The notes below the pieces were generated by a model, which saw nothing but the letters and a program-made list of their open reading frames with translations, was not told the DNA's origin and ran no database searches. From Natribaculum luteum (GTDB lineage Archaea; Halobacteriota; Halobacteria; Halobacteriales; Natrialbaceae): a DNA stretch of 64,000 nt. The translations under genes were made by a program, and so were the position numbers. Positions 56,917-64,000 of the stretch are shown piece after piece (position 1 is the first letter of the stretch; the number at the start of each line of letters is the position of its first letter). Location of the stretch: the NCBI RefSeq assembly GCF_023008545.1, contig NZ_CP095397.1:1922001-1986000 (forward strand), written 5' to 3'.

Positions 56917-57878
56917 GGGCGATCACCCCCGGTCTCGTTGGCCACAGAACGCTCGAGCGCAGTCGAGGCGACGACCCGTTCGTCGTCGACCGATCCCCAC
57001 AGCGCGAGGAACGTGGGCGTGTTGACGGCGCCGTACTGGCCGAAGGTCTGTGGGTGAACGCCGGACGCGACCTGCCGGTCGCCGCTCTCACCGCCGATGA
57101 TCACCGAGAGACCCGAGAGCGGTTCGCTTTCCATCTCGACGACGTCGTAGTCCTCGAGGCCGGCCTCGTCTGCGGCGGCACCGACCGCGACCTCGGTGTC
57201 GCCGACGTCGTCTGCGAGTCCGTTCTCGACGCTCTCGATGCCGGTGTAGACTTTCGCGTACGCGAGTTCCGTCTCCGAGAGCGTCAACTCGTCGCCGCGG
57301 TGTTCGGTGACGGTCCCGACGAACGCCTGGCGCATCATCTCGACCTGTGCCTCGTACTCGTCTTCGGTGCCGCCGCCGTTCTTGTCGGGACCGGTCGTGA
57401 TCTCCTGGTCAGTCGGCGGCACGTCGAGGTACGTCGCTCGCACGCCGATGCTCCCGACGATCGAGCCGGGCTTGACGTAAATCTCGTCGCTGGGTGCGAT
57501 CATGTAGTAGGCGCCCGAGGCCGCCGTCGACTCGACGCTCGTGACGACGGGCATCTCCTCGGCGGTGCGCTCGACCGCGAGGTAGAGTCCCTCGCTCGCG
57601 CTGACGCCACCACCGGGGCTGTCGACCTCTAATACGACTGCGTCGATCGAGTCGTTCTGTCGCGCCTCGCGCAGGTCGTCCGTGATCCGCTCGGCGGACG
57701 ATTCGGAGAGTGACGAATCGACTTCGATTACCGCGACTGTTCCGTCCGGGTTGCTCGTCATCCCCCAGACGACCGGTGCCATGCTGGCACCGACGAGGAG
57801 GGCGACGATGACGACCGTCACGTACGACTTCGCGACGGCCCCCAGCAGGTTCCGCAGGGTGGCAAGTGTTGAGCTCAT
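56913..57878 (-). CDS. sppA: Signal peptide peptidase SppA (S49)
   Basis: A 321-residue membrane-anchored S49 protease. It has an N-terminal transmembrane helix (TVVIVALLVGASMAPVVWGM) and a ClpP-like core. VDSPGGGVSASEGLYLAVER and SVESTAASGAYYMIAPSDEI contain the family Gly-rich strand and the catalytic-Ser region, and VKPGSIVGSIGVRATYLDVP follows. SppA cuts leftover signal peptides in the membrane. A downstream four-base overlap links it with the DUF4350-like gene. The 170-bp upstream region contains TATATAATAG. Family assignment is firm; catalytic residue numbers are not asserted. Confidence 0.9.
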   Translation of the reverse strand: MSSTLATLRNLLGAVAKSYVTVVIVALLVGASMAPVVWGMTSNPDGTVAVIEVDSSLSESSAERITDDLREARQNDSIDAVVLEVDSPGGGVSASEGLYLAVERTAEEMPVVTSVESTAASGAYYMIAPSDEIYVKPGSIVGSIGVRATYLDVPPTDQEITTGPDKNGGGTEDEYEAQVEMMRQAFVGTVTEHRGDELTLSETELAYAKVYTGIESVENGLADDVGDTEVAVGAAADEAGLEDYDVVEMESEPLSGLSVIIGGESGDRQVASGVHPQTFGQYGAVNTPTFLALWGSVDDERVVASTALERSVANETGGDRP

Positions 57879-58055
57879 ATCACAACGTCACTGACTTTTT
57901 AAATTCCGGTATATAATAGATTCTGTTTCTATCTAGTGTAGTTGTGTAAGTAAAAGGTTAACAGATACTGTCATCCGAACGCTGTTGGAACGTGTGAAAC
58001 AGCCTCGAGTCGGACCGCCCGTCGATTCGCTCGAGCGGCGGGCAGTCGACGCGAC

Positions 58056-58328
58056 TCACTCGCGAACGATCCGAAACCGGCCTGTGCTGACTCGCTCGAG
58101 TATCGACGGCTCGCGCATCCTGACGACGCGGCCCGTCGGTGTTCGGTCGATCTCGGCGTGAGCGTCGACGGACTCGAGGTCGCCGAGCAGCTGGGCAGAC
58201 GGCGGCTTCTGGGCTGCAGCGCAGTCGTAGATCGTGAGCAGCCCGCGGTCGTCACGTTCGTAGACCACGAGGTGGGCGTGGTTCGGGAGTTGCCAGCGGT
58301 TCTCGGCGGCTGGAACGAGGTGGTTCAT
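58056..58328 (-). CDS. Hypothetical protein, 90 aa
   Basis: A 90-residue protein with mixed alpha/beta pattern (RWQLPNHAHLVVYERDDRGL, LGDLESVDAHAEIDRTPTGR) ending VRMREPSILERVSTGRFRIV. It has several His residues and no metal cluster. It lies 36 bp downstream of cofH on the same strand, so it may be the last gene of a cofH operon. No function is recognised; composition and codon use match neighbouring coding sequence. Confidence 0.7.
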   Translation of the reverse strand: MNHLVPAAENRWQLPNHAHLVVYERDDRGLLTIYDCAAAQKPPSAQLLGDLESVDAHAEIDRTPTGRVVRMREPSILERVSTGRFRIVRE

Positions 58329-58364
58329 ACGCGGATCGACGAGCGACGAGGTGAAAAATCTCGG

Positions 58365-59738
58365 TCAGTCGTCGGCCGGGAGCGGCCGCTCGTCGGACTC
58401 GAGCAGCGGCGTGCCGTCGGCTTTCGGACCGAGCTGTGGGCCAAACGGCGGGTCGTCGGGATCGATCACCCGTCGGGTCTCGTAGTCGGTCGAGCGCTCG
58501 ACCGGAATCCGGCCGATCGAGGTGATCAGTTCGACGTAGTCGGCGAACGACCGAAACTCGCCGTACTCGCCGCCGGCGCGTTTCGTGATCTCCTCGGAGA
58601 GGATCGTCCCCATGAAGTCGTCCGCCCCACACGAGAGCATCTTCAGTCCACCCTCGTCGCCGTACTTCACCCAGGAGGACTGGATGTGGTCGATATTGTC
58701 GAGGAAGAGCCTCGAGACGGCGATCATGAGTTCGTCCTCGTCGCGGGACGCGCCACCGGAGACGACGTCGTGTTCGAAAAGCGGGGTGTTCTGGTGGATA
58801 AAGGAGAGGGGGACGAACTCCGTGATCGCGCCGTCGACGCGCTCCTGGAGGTCGCGAACCCGCTTCAGGTGACGGACGCGGTGGGCCTCGTTCTCGACGT
58901 GGCCGTACATGATCGTCGCCGTCGCGTCGAGGCCGACGGCGGCGGCGGCCTCCATCGCCTCGAGCCACTCGCCCGTGTCGATCTTGCCGGGACAGATCAC
59001 GTCGCGGACCTCGTCGACGAGGATCTCCGCTGCGGTGCCGGGCACGGTGTCGAGACCCGCATCCCGCAGGCGGCGGTAGACGTCCTCGTAGCTCCAGTCG
59101 GTGCCGCGGCGGGCGTGGTCGATCTCCTCGGGCGTCATCGAGTGGACGTGCACGCCGTCGACGCTCATCGCGTCGATCTGCTCGACGTAGGTTCCGGGGT
59201 CGGTCTCGTAGGCCTCGGGCGGGACGTAGTTGATCTCCTTCGGATTCGGGTGAGCCTCGAGTATCTCGCGGTGCTCGTCGTCGAGGGCCAGCGCCGGGTG
59301 CAGTCCGGAGACGGACGTGACCTCGTAGATGCCCCGAGAGACGGCGTCGCGGACGATCTCGCGGGAGTCGGCCGGCGTCTTCGTGAAGCCGGCGGTCTCG
59401 CCGTCGTAGTCGCTCTCGAACGTGTGGGCTGCGTCTTTGAAGTTGCAGAACAGACAGCCCACGTTACACGCGGTCGTGACGTTGTTGTTCAGGTTCGCGA
59501 CGAACGTGACCTCCTCGCCGACGACCTCCCGACGGCGCTGGTCTGCCGCCTCGAGCACCTGCTCTTTGCGCGTCCGGTCGATTCCCTCGACGTCGGTCCC
59601 CGTCGTCAGCAGTTCGATCCCGTCGTCGACGGTGAGTCGGTCGCCGTCTCGTGCCTTCTCGAGGGCGTTCTCGAACGACTGGTCGGTCTCGGGAACGTGT
59701 TCGAACTCGAGGTCCCCCTCCGTTACCGGTTGGTCCAT
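58365..59738 (-). CDS. cofH: FO synthase subunit CofH (radical SAM)
   Basis: The 457-residue partner of CofG joins a tyrosine-derived radical with the ribityl-pyrimidine precursor to form FO. It has the radical-SAM motif TTACNVGCLFCNFK (Cys91, Cys95, Cys98), VTSVSGLHPALALDDEHREI, the substrate-region VHSMTPEEIDHARRGTDWSY, GTAAEILVDEVRDVICPGKI and TATIMYGHVENEAHRVRHLK. It begins at MDQPVTEGDLEFEHV, with the long upstream frame being the opposite strand of purC. Identity is firm. With cofG and cofC here and the rest of the F420 genes elsewhere, the organism makes F420. Confidence 0.94.
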   Translation of the reverse strand: MDQPVTEGDLEFEHVPETDQSFENALEKARDGDRLTVDDGIELLTTGTDVEGIDRTRKEQVLEAADQRRREVVGEEVTFVANLNNNVTTACNVGCLFCNFKDAAHTFESDYDGETAGFTKTPADSREIVRDAVSRGIYEVTSVSGLHPALALDDEHREILEAHPNPKEINYVPPEAYETDPGTYVEQIDAMSVDGVHVHSMTPEEIDHARRGTDWSYEDVYRRLRDAGLDTVPGTAAEILVDEVRDVICPGKIDTGEWLEAMEAAAAVGLDATATIMYGHVENEAHRVRHLKRVRDLQERVDGAITEFVPLSFIHQNTPLFEHDVVSGGASRDEDELMIAVSRLFLDNIDHIQSSWVKYGDEGGLKMLSCGADDFMGTILSEEITKRAGGEYGEFRSFADYVELITSIGRIPVERSTDYETRRVIDPDDPPFGPQLGPKADGTPLLESDERPLPADD

Positions 59739-59990
59739 CGTGCATACGAACCCATCAGAGGAGCAAAAACGTAATGGGTCAGTCCTCCAACCGGTCGCCG
59801 ATCGTCGACGTGTGGTCGTCACTTCGCGTCGAAACGATGACGCGATCGGGCGGCGGTCCGCGGCGTGGTGCGAGTGAGTCCAGGCCGTAGACGGCCGCGA
59901 ACTCTCGACGAATACTGAAACCTTCTTTGCACCACGCACCAGCAGTGCGAGTATGAACCGCGGCGGCGCTATCGGCCGGAGGTGTCTCGA

Positions 59991-61052
59991 ATGACGAGTG
60001 TCAAAGAGTTCCGCATCGAGGAGGAGGCGACGGCGGACTCGCTGGGCCAGGGATCGTTCGTCTTCACCGACGACTACTCGGTGTTCGACTGGGGCAAGAT
60101 GCCCGACCAGATCCCCGACAAGGGCGCGAGTCTCTGTACCATGGGCGCGTTCAACTTCGAACTGCTCGAGGACGCGGGCGTCCCGACCCACTACCGGGGA
60201 GTCGTCGAAGACGGCGAGGTCGTAGCCCTCGATGACGCCACCCGGCCGCCCCAGGAGATGGCGATCGACCTGACGCAGGTGCCGGATCTCCCCCACGAGG
60301 GCCGGGACTACGACTACGAGGCCTACCACGAGTCCGCGGGCAAGAACTACCTCGTCCCCCTCGAGATCGTCTTCCGCAACCGCGTGCCCGTCGGCTCGAG
60401 TCTCCGGCGGCGAACCGAACCCGACGACCACGGCCTCGCGTTCGACGAGTGGCCAGACGAGGCGGTCGACCTCGAGGAGCCGATCGTCGAGTTCTCCACG
60501 AAGTACGAGGAGGGCGACCGCTACCTCGACCGCGAGGAGGCCGATTACATCGCCGGGAAGGCGTCGATCGCCGACCTTGAGGACGTCGCCCGCGAGGTAA
60601 ACCGCGTCGTCACGGAGCAGGCCGACGCGGCGGGGCTGGTCCACGAGGACGGCAAGATCGAGTGTCTCTATTACGATGGGGCGTCCGCTGCCGCCGACGG
60701 TGAGCGGGAGCCCGCGAACGGCGAGATCCGGGTGGCGGACGTCGTCGGGACCTTCGACGAGAACCGCTTCAGTTACGAGGGCACGCAGCTGTCGAAGGAA
60801 GTGCTCCGACAGTACCACAAGCGCACGCAGCCGGCGTGGGTCGACGCGGTGAAAGACGCGAAAGCGGAGGCGAAAGCGAAAGACGTCGCCGACTGGAAGT
60901 CGCTGTGTGAGGTCGAGCCCGAACCGCTCGACGAGGCGGTCGTCGAGACCGCTCGAGACATGTACTGTGCCGGGACGAACGCGTACACCGGCCGCGAGAT
61001 CTTCGACGCGCCGCCGCTCTCGAGTGCGATCGGGTCGGTCCGGGGGCTGTAG
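59991..61052 (+). CDS. purC: SAICAR synthetase (PurC)
   Basis: PurC adds aspartate to CAIR in purine synthesis. The 353-residue protein has [40 protein letters not shown] (substrate loop), a middle region [13 protein letters not shown] and [20 protein letters not shown], and [20 protein letters not shown] near the C-terminus. Haloarchaeal versions are longer than the bacterial 240-residue type, as seen here. ATG 59991 is preferred over 59982. Divergent from cofH across about 250 bp that shows no other gene. Confidence 0.92.
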   Translation: MTSVKEFRIEEEATADSLGQGSFVFTDDYSVFDWGKMPDQIPDKGASLCTMGAFNFELLEDAGVPTHYRGVVEDGEVVALDDATRPPQEMAIDLTQVPDLPHEGRDYDYEAYHESAGKNYLVPLEIVFRNRVPVGSSLRRRTEPDDHGLAFDEWPDEAVDLEEPIVEFSTKYEEGDRYLDREEADYIAGKASIADLEDVAREVNRVVTEQADAAGLVHEDGKIECLYYDGASAAADGEREPANGEIRVADVVGTFDENRFSYEGTQLSKEVLRQYHKRTQPAWVDAVKDAKAEAKAKDVADWKSLCEVEPEPLDEAVVETARDMYCAGTNAYTGREIFDAPPLSSAIGSVRGL

Positions 61053-61124
61053 CAACACGCAATTCGCGGTTCACGAACCGCTTGCCGACTGCTCGATTCG
61101 ACGACGGACCGGGTGCGAAACAGA

Positions 61125-61319
61125 TCAGCACCGGTCGAGTAACGGAGGCGGGAGGTAGTCGATCGATACGACCGTGTGGCCCGTCTCCACGAAGTGCTCG
61201 AGAGCGCGCCTCGAGACGTCTTCGACTGTGTCGTCTTCGTCTGGAGTCGCAGACCAGCCACACTCGAGACAGTACTTCTGGGCGGGCCGTTCGTCGCCGT
61301 TCGTGTTGCCACTCCACAT
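61125..61319 (-). CDS. Small zinc-ribbon protein, 64 aa
   Basis: A 64-residue protein with CLECGW (C-x2-C), then a helical acidic part TVEDVSRRALEHFVETGHTV and a final DYLPPPLLDRC. The single CxxC with His residues (EHF, GHT) suggests one zinc site. ATG 61319 was chosen because the upstream in-frame extension is basic and uncharacteristic. Converges on purC. Function unknown; haloarchaea have many such mini zinc proteins. Confidence 0.6.
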   Translation of the reverse strand: MWSGNTNGDERPAQKYCLECGWSATPDEDDTVEDVSRRALEHFVETGHTVVSIDYLPPPLLDRC

Positions 61320-61448
61320 ACGACGGTTGATGTGACCGCTGCGCTTCACGATAATGCATGCGAATGCACATCGGTGTGCAATTTGTTCGACGAGAGGCGA
61401 CGAAACGGACGGCGAGACGTTTTCTATCGCGCCGAGCCAGGTACAGGT

Positions 61449-61706
61449 ATGGAGATCACGGTCTACGGTCCGCTTCGGAGTGCGACCGGCGAGAAGACGG
61501 TCAGTCTCGCGTTCGACGGCGACACCGTCGCCGACGCGGTCGAGGCGTTCGTCGACGCCTACCCACGAGCGAGAGGACACCTCTACGACGGCGACGAGTT
61601 GCGCCCGAGCGTCAGGATCTCGCTCGAGGGCAACCGCGTGGCTCTCGAGACGCCATGTCCCGCGGACGCCTCGCTGACGGTGGTTCCCGCGGTTCAGGGC
61701 GGTTGA
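61449..61706 (+). CDS. Ubiquitin-like SAMP/MoaD protein ending in GG
   Basis: An 85-residue beta-grasp protein starting MEITVYGPLRSATGEKTVSL and ending LTVVPAVQGG with a terminal Gly-Gly, the form needed for activation by the E1-like UbaA. The middle DTVADAVEAFVDAYPRARGH matches MoaD/ThiS helices. It is distinct in sequence from SAMP1 at 10140 and most likely a SAMP3-like or MoaD paralogue. It may function in protein modification or sulfur transfer. The terminal GG is exposed, unlike SAMP1 here. ATG 61449 fits the family start. It converges on the acetamidase gene. Confidence 0.87.
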   Translation: MEITVYGPLRSATGEKTVSLAFDGDTVADAVEAFVDAYPRARGHLYDGDELRPSVRISLEGNRVALETPCPADASLTVVPAVQGG

Positions 61707-61724
61707 TCCCGGACGCAGACGGCG

Positions 61725-63032
61725 CTACAGATCGTACTGGTCGCGTACGAGGTGGGCGATGCCACGCTCCTCGAGGACGGCCATCGGGGCGAGCACGTCG
61801 AGTTGCACGACGCCCGGGAGTCGGCCGACCTGTACGCCGCCGGTGAACGTACACCGCGCCCGGACTTCGCCCTCGCTCATGCCGAGGAGGTCGCCGGCGC
61901 GGTCGAACGCGTTCTGGGTCGCGTCGTTGATCGTCGCGCCGGAGCCGATGACCTGGATCGGCCCCATCTCCTCGACGAGGTCGACACCGTGGTCGGCGGC
62001 GAGATCGCGACCTGTCTCGAGTTCGTCGTCGCTGTACGGTTCGCTGATGTACGGCAGGTCCTCGGCGTTGGGCAGGAGGATCGGGCCGTCGAGCTCGAGC
62101 CCCTCGATGACCTCGACGTCCATCCGAACGGTTCCGCTGACGTCTGTCGTGTGCAAGGAGAGTTCGCCGTCGCCCTGGTTCGCGTGGAGGTCGCCGACGT
62201 AGACGCCCGCGCCGTCGATCTTGACCGGGCAGATTAGCGTCGCACCGGCCCGTACCTCGGAGACGTCCATGTGGCCATCCGTCCGCTGGCCGAGGTCTTC
62301 CTCGCTCTCGAGACCCCAGTCGTGGTCGGCTCCGATGAGATACTGCCCGAAGTCGCCGGCGTTGTGCGAGTCCGGCATCTCGACCGGCGGCGTCGTGCCG
62401 ACGTTCCCGATGAACGGCCGGAGTCGCCCGAGCGTTCCGGGCATCTCCGAGGGCTCGTAGAGGACGATGGGGTGTTGACGGGAGTTCTCGGGGACGTCCA
62501 TCACCTCGTGGGCGTCCTCGGCGAGTTCGTGTGCTGCGTCTTCGTCCATCGTCACGCCGACGGTGTGGTCGTCGTCGAAGGCGACGGTGAAGCCGTACTC
62601 GAAGCCAAAGGAGGAGGCGTTCGCGCCACACTCCGCACAGCGGATCGCGTCCTCGCCGGTTCCCTCGACGACCGTCTCCGGCCATTCCGTGCCACACTCG
62701 GGACAGCGGTGATCGACGAACGGATCGTCGCCGAACGCCTCCTCCCGTTCGGTCATCGAGCCCGTACTCGTCGCGAGGCTCGTCACCTCGACCTCCCTGA
62801 TCGTGAGCGCGACGGCGTCGCCGACCTCGGCGTTCTCGACGCGGATCGGCCGGGTCACCTCGTGGCCGCCGCGGAACTTCGGCGTGATCATCGGTCCCCA
62901 GCACGCCGGCGGCGTGTACGTCTCGATCGTTCCACCGTCCGCGACCGTCCCTGCCCACTCCTGGTCCGGACCGACCAGACCGAGCGTGTACTGGTCGACG
63001 AACAGCTCTTGCTGGACTTCTTGTTGTGCCAT
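61725..63032 (-). CDS. Acetamidase/formamidase family protein with inserted zinc ribbon
   Basis: A 435-residue FmdA/AmdA-type amidohydrolase acting on small amides such as formamide or acetamide. Family motifs include RPIRVENAEVGDAVALTIRE, MDVSEVRAGATLICPVKIDG, GVYVGDLHANQGDGELSLHT and GMSEGEVRARCTFTGGVQVG. Between about residues 108 and 138 there is a zinc-ribbon-like insert with RCPECGTEW (Cys110, Cys113) and RCAECGANA (Cys132, Cys135), not present in the usual bacterial enzyme. Its role may be structural stabilisation. The gene lies next to a SAMP-like gene and purU; no operon is evident. Confidence 0.88.
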   Translation of the reverse strand: MAQQEVQQELFVDQYTLGLVGPDQEWAGTVADGGTIETYTPPACWGPMITPKFRGGHEVTRPIRVENAEVGDAVALTIREVEVTSLATSTGSMTEREEAFGDDPFVDHRCPECGTEWPETVVEGTGEDAIRCAECGANASSFGFEYGFTVAFDDDHTVGVTMDEDAAHELAEDAHEVMDVPENSRQHPIVLYEPSEMPGTLGRLRPFIGNVGTTPPVEMPDSHNAGDFGQYLIGADHDWGLESEEDLGQRTDGHMDVSEVRAGATLICPVKIDGAGVYVGDLHANQGDGELSLHTTDVSGTVRMDVEVIEGLELDGPILLPNAEDLPYISEPYSDDELETGRDLAADHGVDLVEEMGPIQVIGSGATINDATQNAFDRAGDLLGMSEGEVRARCTFTGGVQVGRLPGVVQLDVLAPMAVLEERGIAHLVRDQYDL

Positions 63033-63120
63033 GCCATCACAGGGTAAGGCGGCTGTGAGTATAAAGCGATCAGGTGCCCTCGAGTCGATAGAAATCGTCG
63101 ACGCAAAAACGAGCCGTCAT

Positions 63121-63196
63121 ACGGTCTGCTGTAACGATTTCCCGACACAACCCAGTTAGTTCGTGGTTATGCCGGAACTGACGTACAGCGGTCCGT
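63121..63196. repeat. Dispersed palindrome, family B copy 2
   Basis: Starts ACGGTCTGCTGTAACGATTT and ends ACGTACAGCGGTCCGT, with AGTTCGTGGTTATGCCGG in the middle. It matches the copy at 47855 in overall layout and shares the family A centre. It is immediately followed by the longer palindrome at 63200. Confidence 0.6.
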
Positions 63197-63199
63197 CTC

Positions 63200-63279
63200 A
63201 TACTGCCGGACGTAAGTCGTGAAAGATTCTCGCCGTCCCGGGGTGGCGAGAATCTTCACACAGTTACGTCCGATAGTAT
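63200..63279. repeat. 80-bp near-perfect palindrome after purU
   Basis: The left arm ATACTGCCGGACGTAAGTCG plus AAAGATTCTCGCC and the right arm GGCGAGAATCTTCACACAG plus TTACGTCCGATAGTAT are complementary, with a 10-base loop and a few mismatches. It touches the purU stop codon. It may be a miniature inverted-repeat element or a strong terminator, and an ATACTGCC-type fragment recurs near 19449 and 32320. Confidence 0.8.
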
Positions 63280-64000
63280 CAGTCGTCGTTCGCGACGGCG
63301 CTCCCGATACCGTCGACGGGACGGTCCGGCGTGACCTCGTCGATCTCTCCGGGCAGCCCGAGCTGGTAGTCGTCGCCGTTCTCGCGGACGGTCGTCCGGC
63401 CACGGTGGACCGAGACGTCGCCGTTCAGGTGCAGGCGGACCGCCTCGAGCAGCGCCTCGGCCTCGAGCGGCTGGCCACGGCGTTTGACCTCCGCCAGGTC
63501 GGCGTCGTCGGGGACGTCGAAGGCGCGCTGGGTGATGATCGGCCCCTGATCCAGGTCGGTGGTGACGTAGTGAGCGGTGACGCCGGCGACGCGGACGCCC
63601 TCCTCGATGGCCTGCCGGTAGGCCTCCGCGCCGGGGAACGCGGGCAACAGCGAGGGGTGGACGTTGATGATGCGATCCTCGTAGCGAAAGACCACGTTCG
63701 GGCTGAGGATGCGCATGTACCGCGCGAGGACGATCAGGTCGACGTCGTACTCGGCGAGCAACTCGAGCAGTTTCTCCTCGTCCTGCTGGCCGCCGTCGAT
63801 ACCGATGTCGTGGAACGGGACGTCGTAGTGTTCGGCAAGCGGCTGGAGGTCGTCGTGGTTCCCGATGACGACGCCGATGTCGGCACCGAGGTCGTCGTTG
63901 GCCCAGGCCTCGAACAGCGCCTCGAGGCAGTGGCTCTCTTTCGTGACCAGGACGGCGATCTGCTGGGTCTCGCGGTCCGCGGGGAACCGGACCTGGACGT
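63279..64000 (-). CDS. purU: Formyltetrahydrofolate deformylase PurU (5' part outside window)
   Basis: The frame is open from the right edge to TGA at 63281-63279, 240 codons, and lacks its start. It contains the formyltransferase fold: VVIGNHDDLQPLAEHYDVPF, VDLIVLARYMRILSPNVVFR, IINVHPSLLPAFPGAEAYRQ (the catalytic Asn-His region) and GVTAHYVTTDLDQGPIITQR with the catalytic Asp. The preceding ACT domain would lie to the right. PurU releases formate from 10-formyltetrahydrofolate for purine synthesis or one-carbon balance; phosphoribosylglycinamide formyltransferase is the alternative. The C-terminal extension (GDDYQLGLPGEIDEVTPDRP) is haloarchaeal. Confidence 0.88.
   Translation of the reverse strand, partial: VQVRFPADRETQQIAVLVTKESHCLEALFEAWANDDLGADIGVVIGNHDDLQPLAEHYDVPFHDIGIDGGQQDEEKLLELLAEYDVDLIVLARYMRILSPNVVFRYEDRIINVHPSLLPAFPGAEAYRQAIEEGVRVAGVTAHYVTTDLDQGPIITQRAFDVPDDADLAEVKRRGQPLEAEALLEAVRLHLNGDVSVHRGRTTVRENGDDYQLGLPGEIDEVTPDRPVDGIGSAVANDD

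Noticed and set aside
59739-61058. N-terminal extension of CofH to 897 codons
   Set aside because: The extra codons lie antisense to purC; the family N-terminus starts at 59738.

Overview
The window is chromosomal DNA of a halophilic archaeon (class Halobacteria, possibly Natrialbaceae). The proteins are strongly acidic, GC content is high with abundant CTCGAG, several genes have a TATA-like box 22-30 bp before the start codon, and many genes are haloarchaeal signatures: archaeosine enzymes TgtA and ArcS, SAMP-type ubiquitin-like proteins, CetZ, RNA polymerase subunit epsilon, MptA, F420 genes cofC/cofG/cofH and LctP/LutABC lactate genes. There are about 65 genes, two tRNA genes and several kinds of non-coding repeat.

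Region by region. 1-4.1 kb: archaeosine tRNA-modification operon (tgtA, a TRAM-domain gene, arcS). 4.1-6.4 kb: a tiny zinc protein, an HdeD-like membrane protein and about 1.4 kb without a convincing gene. 6.4-11.1 kb: GNAT acetyltransferase, two conserved hypotheticals, a glycosyltransferase, SAMP1 and a metallo-beta-lactamase-fold hydrolase. 11.2-14.2 kb: a decayed TnpB, RNA polymerase epsilon, and an array of six same-strand 45-46-bp repeats separated by unrelated 79-102-bp segments and, once, by a whole Tat-lipoprotein gene. 14.3-19.3 kb: mptA, a TrmB-type regulator, a DUF255 thioredoxin-fold protein, FxsA and tRNA-Ile.

19.9-27.8 kb is a seven-gene molybdenum hydroxylase operon (coxG-S-L-M-D-E and xdhC) whose large subunit carries the form II motif AYRGAGR, so it should not be called an aerobic CO dehydrogenase. 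It is divergent from the molybdenum cofactor genes moeA and mocA. 29.9-33.2 kb holds a membrane metalloprotease, an isolated NuoCD fusion and an aldo/keto reductase. 33.2-41.2 kb is a lactate or 2-hydroxyacid locus: LutC and a LutB-LutA fusion divergent from LctP permease and a GlcD-GlcF-type fused FAD/Fe-S dehydrogenase. 41.3-50 kb is mixed housekeeping: deacylase, cyclophilin, tRNA-Leu with a duplicated 3' end, TrkA flanked by two RAM-domain proteins, a lone pyruvate dehydrogenase E1 alpha, thymidylate kinase and a sugar-epimerase-like protein. 50-64 kb contains cetZ, cofC, an IS1341-type TnpB element that cleanly splits a membrane-protein gene, cofG, SppA, cofH, purC, a second SAMP-like protein, an acetamidase with an inserted zinc ribbon, and the 3' part of purU.

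The signals least explained by known features are the 45-bp repeat array (12.55-14.17 kb), two related families of dispersed palindromes between genes, a near-perfect 80-bp palindrome abutting purU, and the TnpB insertion, whose empty site, likely TTAC flanking motif and branched right-end RNA can all be read from the sequence.
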